Assembly (NCBI GenBank): GCA_963930655.1
Contig: OZ005610.1
Location: 18,784,001-18,848,000 of the forward strand
DNA from: Myrica gale
Lineage: Eukaryota > Streptophyta > Magnoliopsida > Fagales > Myricaceae
DNA: 64,000 bases
Direction of reading: 5' to 3'
Position 1 is the first letter of the stretch, and every line of letters begins with the position of its first letter. The notes under the pieces are model-generated. The model ran no database searches. It was given only the letters and a program-made list of their open reading frames with translations, and was not told the origin of the DNA. The translations under genes and the position numbers were made by a program. This document shows positions 45,901 to 57,900 of the stretch, piece after piece.

Positions 45901-48900
45901 CCTTGTTAAGCGAATTGGCTTCTCTTGATTCTTTGGATGAGGGGGAGCTCCTTGATGAGAGGGGGAAAGCTAGAAAGTTGGAGGTGCTGGGAGAATTGGA
46001 TCATCTGATTGAGTTAGAGGAGATTAGTTGGAAACAGAAATCGAGGTCCTTGCAGCTTAAAGATGGGGATAGATGCACTAATTTTTTCCACCGTATGGCC
46101 AATTCGAATAGGAGGGTTAATTCGATTTTAGAAAGTATTGTGGATTTCTATAGCTTTTTGTATGTAGAGTCATGTTCTTGGAGGCCGGCTTTGGATGGTT
46201 TGGTATTTGACACCATTTCTGAAGAGGAGGCGAGTTGGCTTGAGAGGTCCTTTGAGGAGGATGAGGTCGCAGGGGTGGTCCGTAGTCTTAACGGTGATAA
46301 GGCTCTGGGCCCATATGGGTTTTCTTTAGCATTTTTCCACTTTTGCTGGGAGGTGGTTAAGAGGGACGTTTTGGGTATATTTGATGAGTTTGCCCGAAGG
46401 GGTAAATTTTTAAATGCTTGAATGCGACCTTCATTGTTCTCATTCCTAAAAAAGCTGGTGCCATGGAATTGAAAGACTTTCGCCTTATCAGTTTGGTTGG
46501 AGGGCTTTACAAGATTCTTGCCAAGATGTTGGCAAATAGGTTGAAACAGGTTCTTGAAAAAATCATTTCACCTTCTTAGAATGCTTTCGTGAGGGGGAGA
46601 CAGATTGTGGACTTAGTTTTAATCGCTAATGAGTGCATTGATTCGCAATTGAGGTCGCATGCTCCAGGATTAATGTGCAAGCTTGATATTCACCAGGCTA
46701 CGACCATGTGAATTGGGCCATGTGAATTGAAATTTCTTATATCTATTGAGGAGATGTGGGTTTCGGGAGAAGTGGTGTCGTTGGATAGTGTTTTGTATTT
46801 CTTCGGTTAAGTTCTCTGTGATGGTTAATGGCTCTCCTCATGGCTTCTTTGGGAGTTCTTGAGGCTTGCGTCAGGGTGATCCTCTCTCACCCCTTTTATT
46901 CATTATTGTCATGGAAGCCTTCAGTAGGATGATGAATGAGGTGGTTGGGAGGGGTGCTATTAAGGGGTTTGAGGTTGGTAGAAGTGGTAGTGATGGGGTT
47001 TGTATTTCTCATTTGCTTTTTGCTGATGATACGCTGATTTTTTGTGGGGAGGAGGAGATTCAAATGCGGAACCTGAGATGCTTGCTTTTGTGTTTTGAGG
47101 CGGTGTCTGGTCTTAGGATTAACCTTGGCAAGTCCAAGGTTATTCCTATTGGCAGAGTGGAAGATGTTCAAGGGATGACGAACATATTAGGTCGTAGGGT
47201 GTTGTCCATACCGATGACCTATCTTGGCCTTCCTCTTGGGGCTAAGTTTAAGAGTGTGAGTATTTGGGATGACATTGTTAAAAGATTTGATAGAAGATTG
47301 GTGGGTTGGAAGCGCATTTATCTTTCAAAAGGAGAAGGTTAATGCTGATTAGATCCACTCTAGCTAGCCTTCCTACGTATTTTTGGTCGCTTTTTCATAT
47401 TCCATTATCGATGGCTAAAAGGCTGGAGAAGCTTCGAAAGGATTTTTTGTGGGAAAGTGGTGGTGACGGGCATAGGTTTCACCTTGTTAGGTGGGCATTG
47501 TTTTTTGCTCCCATATTAGTGCTGAAGGATTGGGGCTAAAAAGGCTACCCTTGTTCAATAGAGCTCTTCTTGGAAAATGGCTTTGGCGGTTTAATTCTGA
47601 AAGAGAGCTTGTGGAAGATTGTTATTACGGCGAAGTATGGGTGTGAGGAGGGTGGTTGGAGCACTTTGGCGGTTCAAGGTTCTTATGGGGTGAGTTTGTG
47701 GAAATTTATTAGCAAAGGTTGGAAGTTTTTTAGAGAACATATTAGGTTCACGGTTGGGAGTGGTTCCAGAATTTGGTTCTGGAATGACAAGTGGCGTGGT
47801 GAAAGACCGTTGAGTTTGGAGTTTCCTCAATTATATTCTCTTGCTAGGCATAAAGACGGTTGGGTGGCTGATTGCATGGAGTTGAGATTTGGAGAGGTAG
47901 TGTGGGATGTTCACTTTGAAAGAATGTTTAATGATTGGGAGATGGAGGTGTTTTCGAACTTTATTCATTGCTTTCTTTGTTTGGGAGGCCATTCACAGGA
48001 AGATTTTGACCATTGACAACTTAAGGAGGAGGGGAGTCTGCGTGATTGAGTGGTGCTATTTTTGTAGGTGTGATGGAGAAACGATTGATCATCTTCTTAT
48101 TAATTGCTCGATGGCCAAAGGATTGTGGGGGCATGTGCTGAGCATTCTTAACTATGATTGAGTTATGCCTAGAAAGGTAGTGTGGATGTTATGCTTTCTT
48201 GGAGGAGGAAGTTTGAGGATCCAATTGTGTTGGCCATTTAGAAGATGATTCCTATTTGCATATGGTGGAGTTTGTGGAGGGAAAGGAATGAGAGATGTTT
48301 TGAAGACAGGGTTGAGTCTTTGTTTAATTTGGGGGGATCTATGTTGCATTCTCTTTTTCTGTGGACTAATTTGGTTTTGGGTTATCCTTTTGTGGGTTTG
48401 CCGGATTTTATTAGTTTTTTAGCGTGTATGCTTTAGATGTTCTAGCTTATTTGGTCTAGAGGTCTCAGTATAGTCCTTTGTGTTGTTCCTTCTATTCCTT
48501 TTTCTTTTAATAAAATTGCCTTATAAAAAAAATGCCTTTCGATGAGCTTTGAAAATTGGTTCAAATTTGGAAGAACGTGAGTGCATATACCAGAAAAATG
48601 GGTCCAAATTTAAGAGTTATATTGGAACTTAAATTGGTAAAGGTTCATTTTTTGTGTTGGAAACTTCCATGTATTTTGGGAAAATCCAAAATGAAATAAT
48701 GCCATCTAAGATGAATTGGAGGGTATATTCTGATCATCATAGTTTTATTTTCCCTATCCCTGCGAAGGAAAATTGTTGATGTTGCCACCACGAGTTATTT
48801 TGTATTTCTGGCTAGTGCAAAATCTGTAGTATTGAATGTACTTAATATGGATCTTTTTTCTTTATAAGTCATGTGTATTTTATCTCAGGATCATATTTGT

Positions 48901-51900
48901 GTGCGTAGGGAAGGAAGGATAAATTTAGTTGTTTGAAGATCTAATAATTTACCAACTAGTCTGTGCAAACATATTGTATTCGTAGTTACAACCAAAAAAG
49001 AATGAGGGTAACCATGTCTTTTCTACTAATTACTTGAGCATTTTTAAGTTACTTAATGACATTAAGTGGCAAACCCTATGTTCGTATTATTTATTTTGGT
49101 TTTGCTGAAGATTATTTTGGGGGTATTTGGTTTCTTAATAATTCAGTACCGTATTTTTTATCAGATGACAGTGCATAATTGCAAGATACAAATGGTAGGA
49201 TGAGATTTTCTCATAATTTCTATGACTTGTGTAAATTTGAAGAATCACGAGTACTTCATTCATTGCTAAAAGTATGGGTGCTCCAAACATCACAAATTCT
49301 TGCCAATTGATTGGGAGGGAACATATTTAAATCACTGGCTAAGGTACTGGCTGTTCGGCATCAAGGATCCTGGAAAAGGTAGTTTATAAGTCCTAAAATG
49401 CTTCTGTTGTGCAGATTCAGCCTGTTTGCTGATGAGTGTCTTGTAGCAGATTTAGAGGTCAGATTCCAAGAGCCATTTGTGAGTTTGACATTAGGAAGGC
49501 CTTGGGTCGTGTACTTTTGGAGGGGTTGTTCCATTTATATGCTAGGAAGGATTGGATTTGGCAATGCATGAAAACTTTGGATTCTATCTTGTACTTGTAC
49601 TATGATATTTTTCAGTTTTGGTAATGGCTGTCCTTCTGGCTTATGTAATAGTTCTTGTGGTTTAAGACAAGGTGGCCTATGTATCCTTTATTAGTCATCT
49701 TAAACTGTTATGTAGGCATGCAGAAGGGGATGTATTATCTAGTTTTTGGCTGGTGGGTGGTTCTGGAGGTTAGGTATCTGTCTTTTATCTTTCCTTTTTT
49801 TTTTTTTCTTTTTTTCCCCCTAGGATCCATCTTTTACCTTTCAGCTGCAAATTTTGCTATTTTATTTTATCATGCTGAGGCTGTTCTTTGTTTTAATATC
49901 ACCTCAGGTCTTTCATGTTTGGAGCAGAGTTGATTTGAGTACTAATTTGGGAATTGGGACATGAACTGTTCCCTGTGGGGTGTTTGAAAGGTGAAGGTTT
50001 TGACTAGTATTCTCTGCTGTAAGGCGGGTCTCTTCCTTTGGACTGTCTTTTGTTATGTGATTATGTTTCATGAGTAAAGCGGCTTCGATTTTGGAATTGG
50101 TTACCGAAAGAATGGAGAAATGTGTATTAGGGTGGATTCTGTAAATCATATTTGTTGAAGGGAGTAAAGCCAGTTACTGAGAGTAGTTATATTCTTAGGC
50201 AACTAGTCTGATGAGGATGCCTTGCAAGTGCATGAGTGAAAGTCTAGAGAGTTTTCTGTCTTTTTTCGTGGCAGTGTTCAATGTTGGTAGAAAACATTTC
50301 TGGAGGGATCTGTTTTGTGAGGGTGTTTTCTTGATAGATTATGTCCAGACCCGTTATTAGTTCTTACTTGTACTCTCTTGGGGAGAGATATTCATGCTTG
50401 GAATCTTAAGGCAGCTGTGCAACTGTCACTCATTTTGATAGTTATGAGGTAACTAGGGGGTCATGTTTCTCTCTAGTGTTTTCAGTTCTCGTTGTTGGTG
50501 AATCGTCGGTAGTCTCGTTTTCTTTGCTGGTTATGTTGTGGTGCTCTGTTTTCCGATGGGGGTTTCACAGTGTTTTAGAATAGAAGCCAAAGAATTCCAA
50601 GTCTCAGTTGGGGCAAGTGGTACGATCAAGGTGTCTGAATGGAGTCGAAAGAGTTATAGTACTATTTCATTAGGGAGGTTTAGTGCTATTTGGATGGCAA
50701 ACTTGGCCGGCAAGTTGCTGGCAGCAGATGCTGATCGACCTTCGCATTGAAGTTCAACGAAGCTTCCAGAGCGTTTCTGGCTCAGAGGTGCGAGAATAAG
50801 GCGGGGCGTTTTGTCGCTATTATTGAGTATGGGGAGGGTCGACGTAGAGGTGCAGTTATGATCCCAGAAGGTGCCAATGGGAGAGGTTGGAATTTGATGG
50901 CTGACTGTTTTTAGGCTGTCGTCGAATTTCTAGGCACTTCTAGGAAAGGAGTTTCATCGCCGAATGATGCGGGTTGGAAGAACTGTGTTTCATTTGCTGA
51001 TTCCGTTAAGTTGAACCATCAGCCTGTCTCCTCCGCAAGATAGTTTCGATTTTTGGAGTTAATGCGAAAGCTTCAATTCGTTTGCGCATGCGGAGAAGAA
51101 GGCTGTGCATGCAATTTTGGCAGCTGACTGTTTAGCTCCCAAAGGGGTGGGTATTAATGAGTTTTCAGCTGAGGACAATTCGGGTGAGGTATTCTGTACA
51201 AAGCATTTTCGTACTAGACTCCTGGGCCTTAAGGAGGAGATGGATAGTCCTATTAAGGCTTTTAACTTGTTGGGTGAGGATGGCTCAATAGCTTTGGGCA
51301 AGCTTCAATTCGTTTGCGCATGCGGAGAAGAAGGCTGTGCATGCAATTTTGGCAGCTGACTGTTCAGCTCCCAAAAGGGTGCGTATTAATGAGTTTTCAG
51401 CTGAGGACAATTCGGGTGAGTTGTTCTGTACAAAGCATTTTCGTACTAGATTCCTGGGCCTTAAGGAGGAGATGAAGAGTCTTATTAAGGCTTTTAACTT
51501 GTTACCCCCAAGGGTTTGGTGTGGTGGTAAGGCTTCGGCTTGGGTTCTAACATGTCCCAAGTTCGAGCCCCAACATCCCCATTATCGCCCTTGACTTATC
51601 TGCTTCCTGGGTTGTGGGGTCGGTCCAGTGGGCCGGGGTTTGTACTTCAGGGTTGGGCCAAAAGGGTCCGGCTTTGGGGAATTTCCTCGTCATAAAAAAA
51701 AAACTTGTTGGGTGAGGATGGCTCAATAGCTTTGGGCCTGGGTTGTAACGATTGTGGTGGTAAGGCCTAGTGCTCGTTGAGCCCGAGAATTAATGAAGAC
51801 TCAAGTTGTGAGTCTGCTATGTTGAAGGGGCATGTTGTGTCTCTTGAGAGGATTGGGTTGGGTCTAGTTTTGTGCAGGCCCAATGGTTTGGACCCCAAAG

Positions 51901-54900
51901 TTGCAAGCGAGCCAGGCTCTTCTAGTTTCGGTCCTGCTCCTGATATGCAGGGTGGGCTGGAGCTTGATCTTTGGACCTGGATGGATTGGGGAGTGGAGCG
52001 GTGGACCCGGTGGGTTTTGGGCTGCCCGTCCCAGCTTCAGGCGAGTTGGTTTTAGCGGAAAGTATCGAGCGGGTCGAGCCTAGTACTCCTATCAGTTTCA
52101 GGCGTTCTTCGCCCAATCTGGGCCCTCTGTGCCCAGACCCATCGGTGCGACCAAAGGATCTAAGGAACCCTGTGTGTGGCGTCGTTGGTGATGCCAAGGA
52201 GTTGTGCAGTTGCCGGCCGCTTGTGAACCCATGTTTCTTGGCGTTGGTAAGTGGGGAGTCGTCGTCCCTGTCTGTTGGGAGGGGAGGGGGGATAATTCCC
52301 GGCTGCCATTGGTGGGTGTCGACGTCGCAAACTCTGGTGGTCGTCCTCCGGTTAGCCTTTACCTGGATTCTGGTGGCCGATTGCAATCAATGGTGTGTTT
52401 TCCTGATCTCTCCTCTTCCAAATCACTCTCGGGGCTTAGGTATGGTGATCTGGCTTTGGGAATTGTCTGGGCTCCTCAGCGAGAGATTATAGGTGGTTCG
52501 ACAGTGAGGGAGAAAGGGTCAAGTGTGGATTTCGAATCTGCTATAGCGTTGGGACAAGATCCTAACGCTGGTCAGGATGGAGCTTTGCCTTGTAATCCTT
52601 CGGATGTTTTTTCCCGGTGAGGAAAAAGACCCTTTGCCTCCTCTGCTAGCTCGCGATTGTGAGCTAGTGTGTGTAGATACAGTCAACCCAATTGTGGAAG
52701 TGGAACCTCTAGTAGTATGTGCTATCCAGAGTGGAAGGGAGGATTTTTCTGCCAGTCTTGATTCTTCAGACTGGGTGTTGGGTATGGTGACCTCATTTAG
52801 GCATATGGTTGGCCTGTCTTGTGAGGGTCATCAGGCGGATTTGGAGGCTTTATTTGCAGCTTTGGAGAAGGAGAGGGGGCATTGGAGTCCTATGACACCT
52901 TGTAAGACGGGGAGTAAACTTACAAGAGAGTTGAAGGGGTTGAAATCTGCGGTTAACTATGAGGGGAAGACCTATGTTTTGAGAAAAAATAGAAAGGATG
53001 TGAGGGACCCGTGTAAGTCTAAATGAAGCTCAAAATTGTGAATTGGAATGTTCGTGGGTTGAATGATAGGGTGAAGCGCAATAGTGGGTAATTTATTGAG
53101 GGGGTGAAAACCGGAGGTGATGTGCCTCCAATAGACTAAGTTGTTGGAGGTGACGAGGGCTACTATTAGGATTTTATGGTGGGGCAACATGTTAGGTGGT
53201 GTAGTTTGGAGGTGGTTGGTGCTTCGGGCGAGCATTTTAATCTTATGGGATTTGAGGGTGTTGGATATGGTGGACTCTTGTGTGGGTAGTTTTTCTGTGC
53301 CGGTGGTTTTTAGAAATATTGGAGATGGTGTTCAGTGAATGTTCTCGGGGGTTTATGGCCCCAATGATGACCGTTGCAGGAGATTATTATGGGAGGATTT
53401 GGTTGGAGTTTTTGCTTGGTGGAACCTTCCTTAGTGCATTGGAGGCGACTTTAATGTCACTCGGTTACCAAGCAACCGCTCTGGGTTGGGCGGTTTCGGG
53501 AGTGCTATGGTGGATTTTTCAGACTTCATTTTTGAAAATCAATTAGTGGATATTCCAATGTCGGGAGGTACTTTTACTTGGTCGAATGGTAGAGCTTCCC
53601 AGTCTTGTTCTAGAATTGATCACTTTATTGTTAGTGCTGATTGGGAGTCCTTATTTCTTGAGTTCTATCAAAGGAGACTTCCGCGTTTGTTCTCGGATCA
53701 TTTTCCCTTTTTATGTGAGATCGGTTAGCATAGTGGGGGCAAGAAACCTTTCCGTTTTGAGAACATGTGGCTTAAGGCAGAAGGATTTCAGGATATGGTG
53801 GGGGAGTGGTGGAGTTCTTATGATTTTGATGGTTCCCCTAGTTTCAAGCTTAATGCTAAGCTGAAGGCGTTGAAGAAAGATCTTATTAAGTGGAACTGGG
53901 AGGTATTTGGCGATCTAAATCATAGGAAATCTTTGTTGTTGGGTGAGTTATCTTCATTGGATGGGAAGGATGAGAGTGGAAATCTTGACGAGGAAGGAAA
54001 AAGACGAAAATTGGAGGTGTCTTTTGAGCTGAATATTTTGATTGGCATGGAGGAAACTAGCTGGAGGCAAAAGTATTGTGTTTTGTGGCTTGAGGGAGAT
54101 AGGTGTACCCAGTTTTTTCATCATATGGCCAACTCTAATCGTAGAATTAACTCGATTGACAGCTTGGAGGTGGATGAGGAGTTATTGGAGGATCAGGAGA
54201 GTATTCCTGAGGACATTGTCAGCTATTATTGTTCCTTGTTTAAGGAGTCTTTCTCTTGGAGATCTTTTCTGGATGATTTGGCTTTCGATTCCATTTCAGG
54301 GGTTTAGGCGGATTGGCTCGAAAGACCCTTTGATGAAGAGGAAGCGGTTGGGGTGGTGATGAGTCTTAATGGATCTCCCGAAGGTTTTTTTGGTGGGTCT
54401 TGTGGGTTGCGTCAAGGTGATCCCCTCTTACCTTTGTTGTTTGTTATTGCCATGGAAGCATTCAGTAGGATGATGAAGGTGTTGATTGGCAATGGTTTCA
54501 TCAAAGGGTTCGAAGTTAGAGTTGGTGGTAGAGGTGGGGTGAGCATATCTCATTTATTATTTGCAGATGACACTATCATTCTATATGGGGTTGATGAGGG
54601 TCAATTTCGCAATCTTCGTTGCCTTCTCCTTTGTTTTGAGGCGGTGTCGGGTTGTGAATGGATCTCCCGAAGGTTTTTTTGGTGGGTCTTGTGGGTTGCA
54701 TCAAGGTGATCCCCTCACACCTTTGCTGTTTGTTATTGTCATGGAAGCATTCAATATGATGATGAAGGTATTAATTGGCAATGGTTTCATCAAAGGGTTC
54801 GAAGTTGGAGTTGGTGGTAGAATTGGGGTGAGCATATCTCATTTATTATTTGCAGATGCTACTCTCATTCTATGTGGGGTTGATGAAGGTCAATTTCCCA

Positions 54901-57900
54901 ATCTTAGTTGCCTTCTCCTTTGTTTTGAGGCGGTGTTGGGTTTGAAGATTAATCTCTACAAGTCCGAGGTCATCCCTATTGGTAACGTTGTCAATATGCA
55001 TGCTTTGGCTTCTATTTTGGGTTGTCGGGTTGCTTCTTTCCCTATCACTTATATGGGCTTCCCCTTGGGGTTACTTTCAAATGTTCTCGCATTTGGAGTG
55101 ATATTATCGAGTGGACGGAGAGGAGGTTGGCTCTTGGCTAGGTGGAAATGGTGCTCTCTCTCCAAGGGTGGTAGAATCACGTTGATCAAGTCTACTCTAT
55201 CTTGCCTCCCCACTTATTTTTTGTCGCTCTTTCCTATTCATGCTGCGGTGGCTAATAGGTTAGAGAAGATTCAGGGTTTTTTTATGGGGGAGTGATGATA
55301 GCGTGCAGAAATTTCATCTTGTGAAGTGGGAGAAAGTTTGCTATCCTATTAGTTGCGGTGGGTTGGGTTTGAGAAGGCTTGCATTGTTTAATAAGGCCCT
55401 TCTTGGGCAATGGCTTTGGCGGTTTGGGGTTAAGCGTGACAGCTTGTGGAGAATTGTTATCATGGAGAAATACAGTTATGCTTTGGGTGGGTGGAACACT
55501 CTGGTTTGCAATGGCTCTTTTGGTGTTGGTCTTTGGAAGAACATTAGCAAAGGATGAGATTCCTTTGCTGAGAACATCCATTTTGAGGTAGGAAGTTGCA
55601 TCAGAGTCCGTTTTTGGAAGGATCGTTGATGCGGAGAGAGATCCTTATAGGATATGTTTCCTTTTTTGTTTTCTCTAGCATGCAATAAGAATGCTATGGT
55701 TGCAGACTGGTTGGAGTGGGGATCAAGGAGTGCTTTGTGGAATATTCAGTTTGTTAGGATGGCTAATGATTGGGAGTTGGAGGAGTTTTCGACACTTTTC
55801 TCTTTACTTTACTCTAAAGTTTTGAGGAGTCATGCTGAAGACAAGATGAGATGGGTGAGATCCAAGAATTGTGTTTTCTCGGTGAAATCTTGGTATTCGT
55901 TTCTTGTTGGGGGCATCGTTGTGAGCTTCCCTTAGAGACAGATTTGAAGGTATTTAGCCCCGCCTAGGGCATCCTTCTTTGTTTGGGAAGTCACCCACGG
56001 AAGAATCCTTACCACTGACAACTTGAGGAGGAGGGGCGTGAATGTGCTAGATTGGTGCTATCTTTGCAAATGTGATGGGGGGTCTGTTGAGCACATTTTG
56101 CTGCACTGTTTGGTTGCTAGGGAATTGTGGTCCTTAGTGTTCTCTATTATGGACTATAATTGGGTGATGCCTAGGAGCCTAGGAGGGTAGCTGAAGTTTT
56201 ATTGTGCTGGAAAAGAGATTTTAAAGACCCTCGGGCCTTAGCTATTTGGAGATTGATCCCAACTTGTATTTGGTGGAATTTATGGATATAGAAATGGGAG
56301 ATGTTTTGAGGGAGTGACTGTGTCCATAGAGGGTCTGAGGGACAATTTTTTTGCAGTCCTTGTTCTTGTGGGTCAATTCTATTTTGGGTTCTCCCTTTTC
56401 GGAGTTTTTCGATTTCATTAGTTTTCTAGCTTGTTTGGTCTAGAGGTTTCAGTATAGTCCTTTGTACTGTTTCTTCTATTCTTTTTTCTTTCAAAAAAAT
56501 TGCCTTAAAAAAAAGGCAGTTGTGCTTTCTCTAATTGGTAAGAAGAATCTGTATATTCGCTCTCGAGTCTATTTCATTCTAATTTTCTTGTGAGACATTG
56601 GGAGGATAGGTTGGTTTATGAGCTTGATCCAAGAGGAATTTTGATGTTTGTTCTTTTTACATGGCGTTGAGAGTGTCTAATGAGATTTCATTACCCTTGA
56701 GAAGTATGAGTAGCAAAGTCCCCTAGAGAAGAGGAGTATGGCCCTTGAGAATTGGTGCTGATATTCGAGAGTTATTTGACCGCTTGTTGCTTCCTTACTC
56801 AGTTCCTGGAGAATTATGGCCTTTTGCCTTAGCTTTAGTTGGCTTCAGAGGGTTAAATGGACGATGCCCAAAAAGGAAGTTGATTTGATTCAATTGGTAA
56901 GGATTCGTTGGAGAACAATAGTAGGATGGTCTGTGTGCTATTCTTAGCCTTATATGGACTGTTTGGAGCGAGAACTAATCAGACTTTAGAACCCTTGAGG
57001 ATGCTTTTTTTTATAAGTAAGCCAAATTTTTTTTTTGATAAGTAAGAAGAGCTTTATTGAAGAAAAAGAAAGCGGTAACAGTACAAAGATCTATACTGAA
57101 AACCTACTGTAGAGAGACAACAAAGCTGAGGAAATTATCAAAAACAGAAAATTGGGAGCCTAAAACAGCAGAGGCCCAAAGAAAAAGAGAATGCAACAAC
57201 AACCCCCTCAGCCCCTCATAAGATCTAGAAGAGTTCTCGAAACATCTTTTGTTCCGCTCGCACCATATGACCCACCAAACGCACAATGGAATCATCTTCC
57301 ACACCCTTGTCGCAAGCGGATTGTTGAACTTCCGCTTCCAACAAAGCAACATCGCACAAACCGTAGAAGGCATAACCCAACTAAAGTTGAAGATGCTAAG
57401 CACATAAGACCACAAATCCGTCGCTACTACACAGTGAAGGAGGATATGGTCCACCGATTCCCCGTTGCACCTACAAAGATAGCACCAATTTGGGAGGCAA
57501 ACACCTCGCCTCCTCAAATTATCCGTAGTCAAGATTCGTCCGTGCGCTACCTCCCACCCAAAAAAGGAAACTCTCATAGGAACAGGGGACCTCCAAATCT
57601 GCCTCCAGGGAAAAGACATGACGGTATCTTCTCCGTGAAGATACCCATACATCGACTTCACGGAGAAGATACCGTTCGTGTTGCCGAGCCAGCGTATCTT
57701 GTCATCTGCCCCACTCCTCAAAACCTTGGAATAAAGAAGAGAATAGAAAGTCGAGAAAGTCTCAACTTCCCAATCATTAGTAGCCCTTAAACACTGAACA
57801 TTCCAAGCACCCATACCCGAGATCCTCTCCCAATAATCCGCCACCCAAGCGTCCTTGTTACGAGCTATGGAGAAGAGAGACGGGAAAGCGAGCCTCAAAG

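Larger units (their letters stand above)
42880..48533 (+). mobile_element. LINE 1, plant L1 type, near full length but decayed
   Basis: ORF1 (from 43166) and ORF2 (from 45057) are followed by a 3' UTR with TCAGTATAGTCCTTTGTG and an A-rich tail at about 48525-48533. The 5' end is uncertain: by comparison with LINE 2 it lies at about 43030. A TGCCTTTC at 42874-42881 matching TGCCTTTC after the tail would put it at 42882. ORF2 has several frameshifts and stops, so the copy is inactive. Confidence 0.8.
50556..53026 (+). pseudogene. LINE 2 ORF1, interrupted
   Basis: It starts [20 protein letters not shown] and [21 protein letters not shown] frameshift after DADRPS and an early stop follow. The middle holds a 232-bp tandem duplication and a SINE. 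The C-terminal part is readable: [39 protein letters not shown] and [20 protein letters not shown]. The stop overlaps the ORF2 start as ATGA (53023-53026). It cannot make a full protein. Confidence 0.7.
50421..56512 (+). mobile_element. LINE 2, full-length plant L1, inserted in the old LINE
   Basis: It runs from 50421 to the A-rich tail at 56505-56512. AAGGCAGCTGTGC (50408-50420) and AAGGCAGTTGTGC (56513-56525) are a 13-bp target duplication with one mismatch. A 5' UTR of about 135 bp, ORF1 (50556-53026), ORF2 (53023 to about 56440) and a 3' UTR (TTTCAGTATAGTCCTTTGTA) are all present. It contains a SINE and two internal tandem duplications. Confidence 0.85.

Noticed and set aside
51922..52492. 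Overlapping ORFs of 150-170 codons on both strands
   Set aside because: They lie in the low-complexity middle of LINE 2 ORF1; only fragments of the ORF1 frame are real.
57191..57790. Plus-strand ORF of 199 codons, and a similar one at 62417-62860
   Set aside because: Both are antisense shadows of the LINE ORF2 zf-RVT region on the minus strand; they resemble each other only because the LINEs do.
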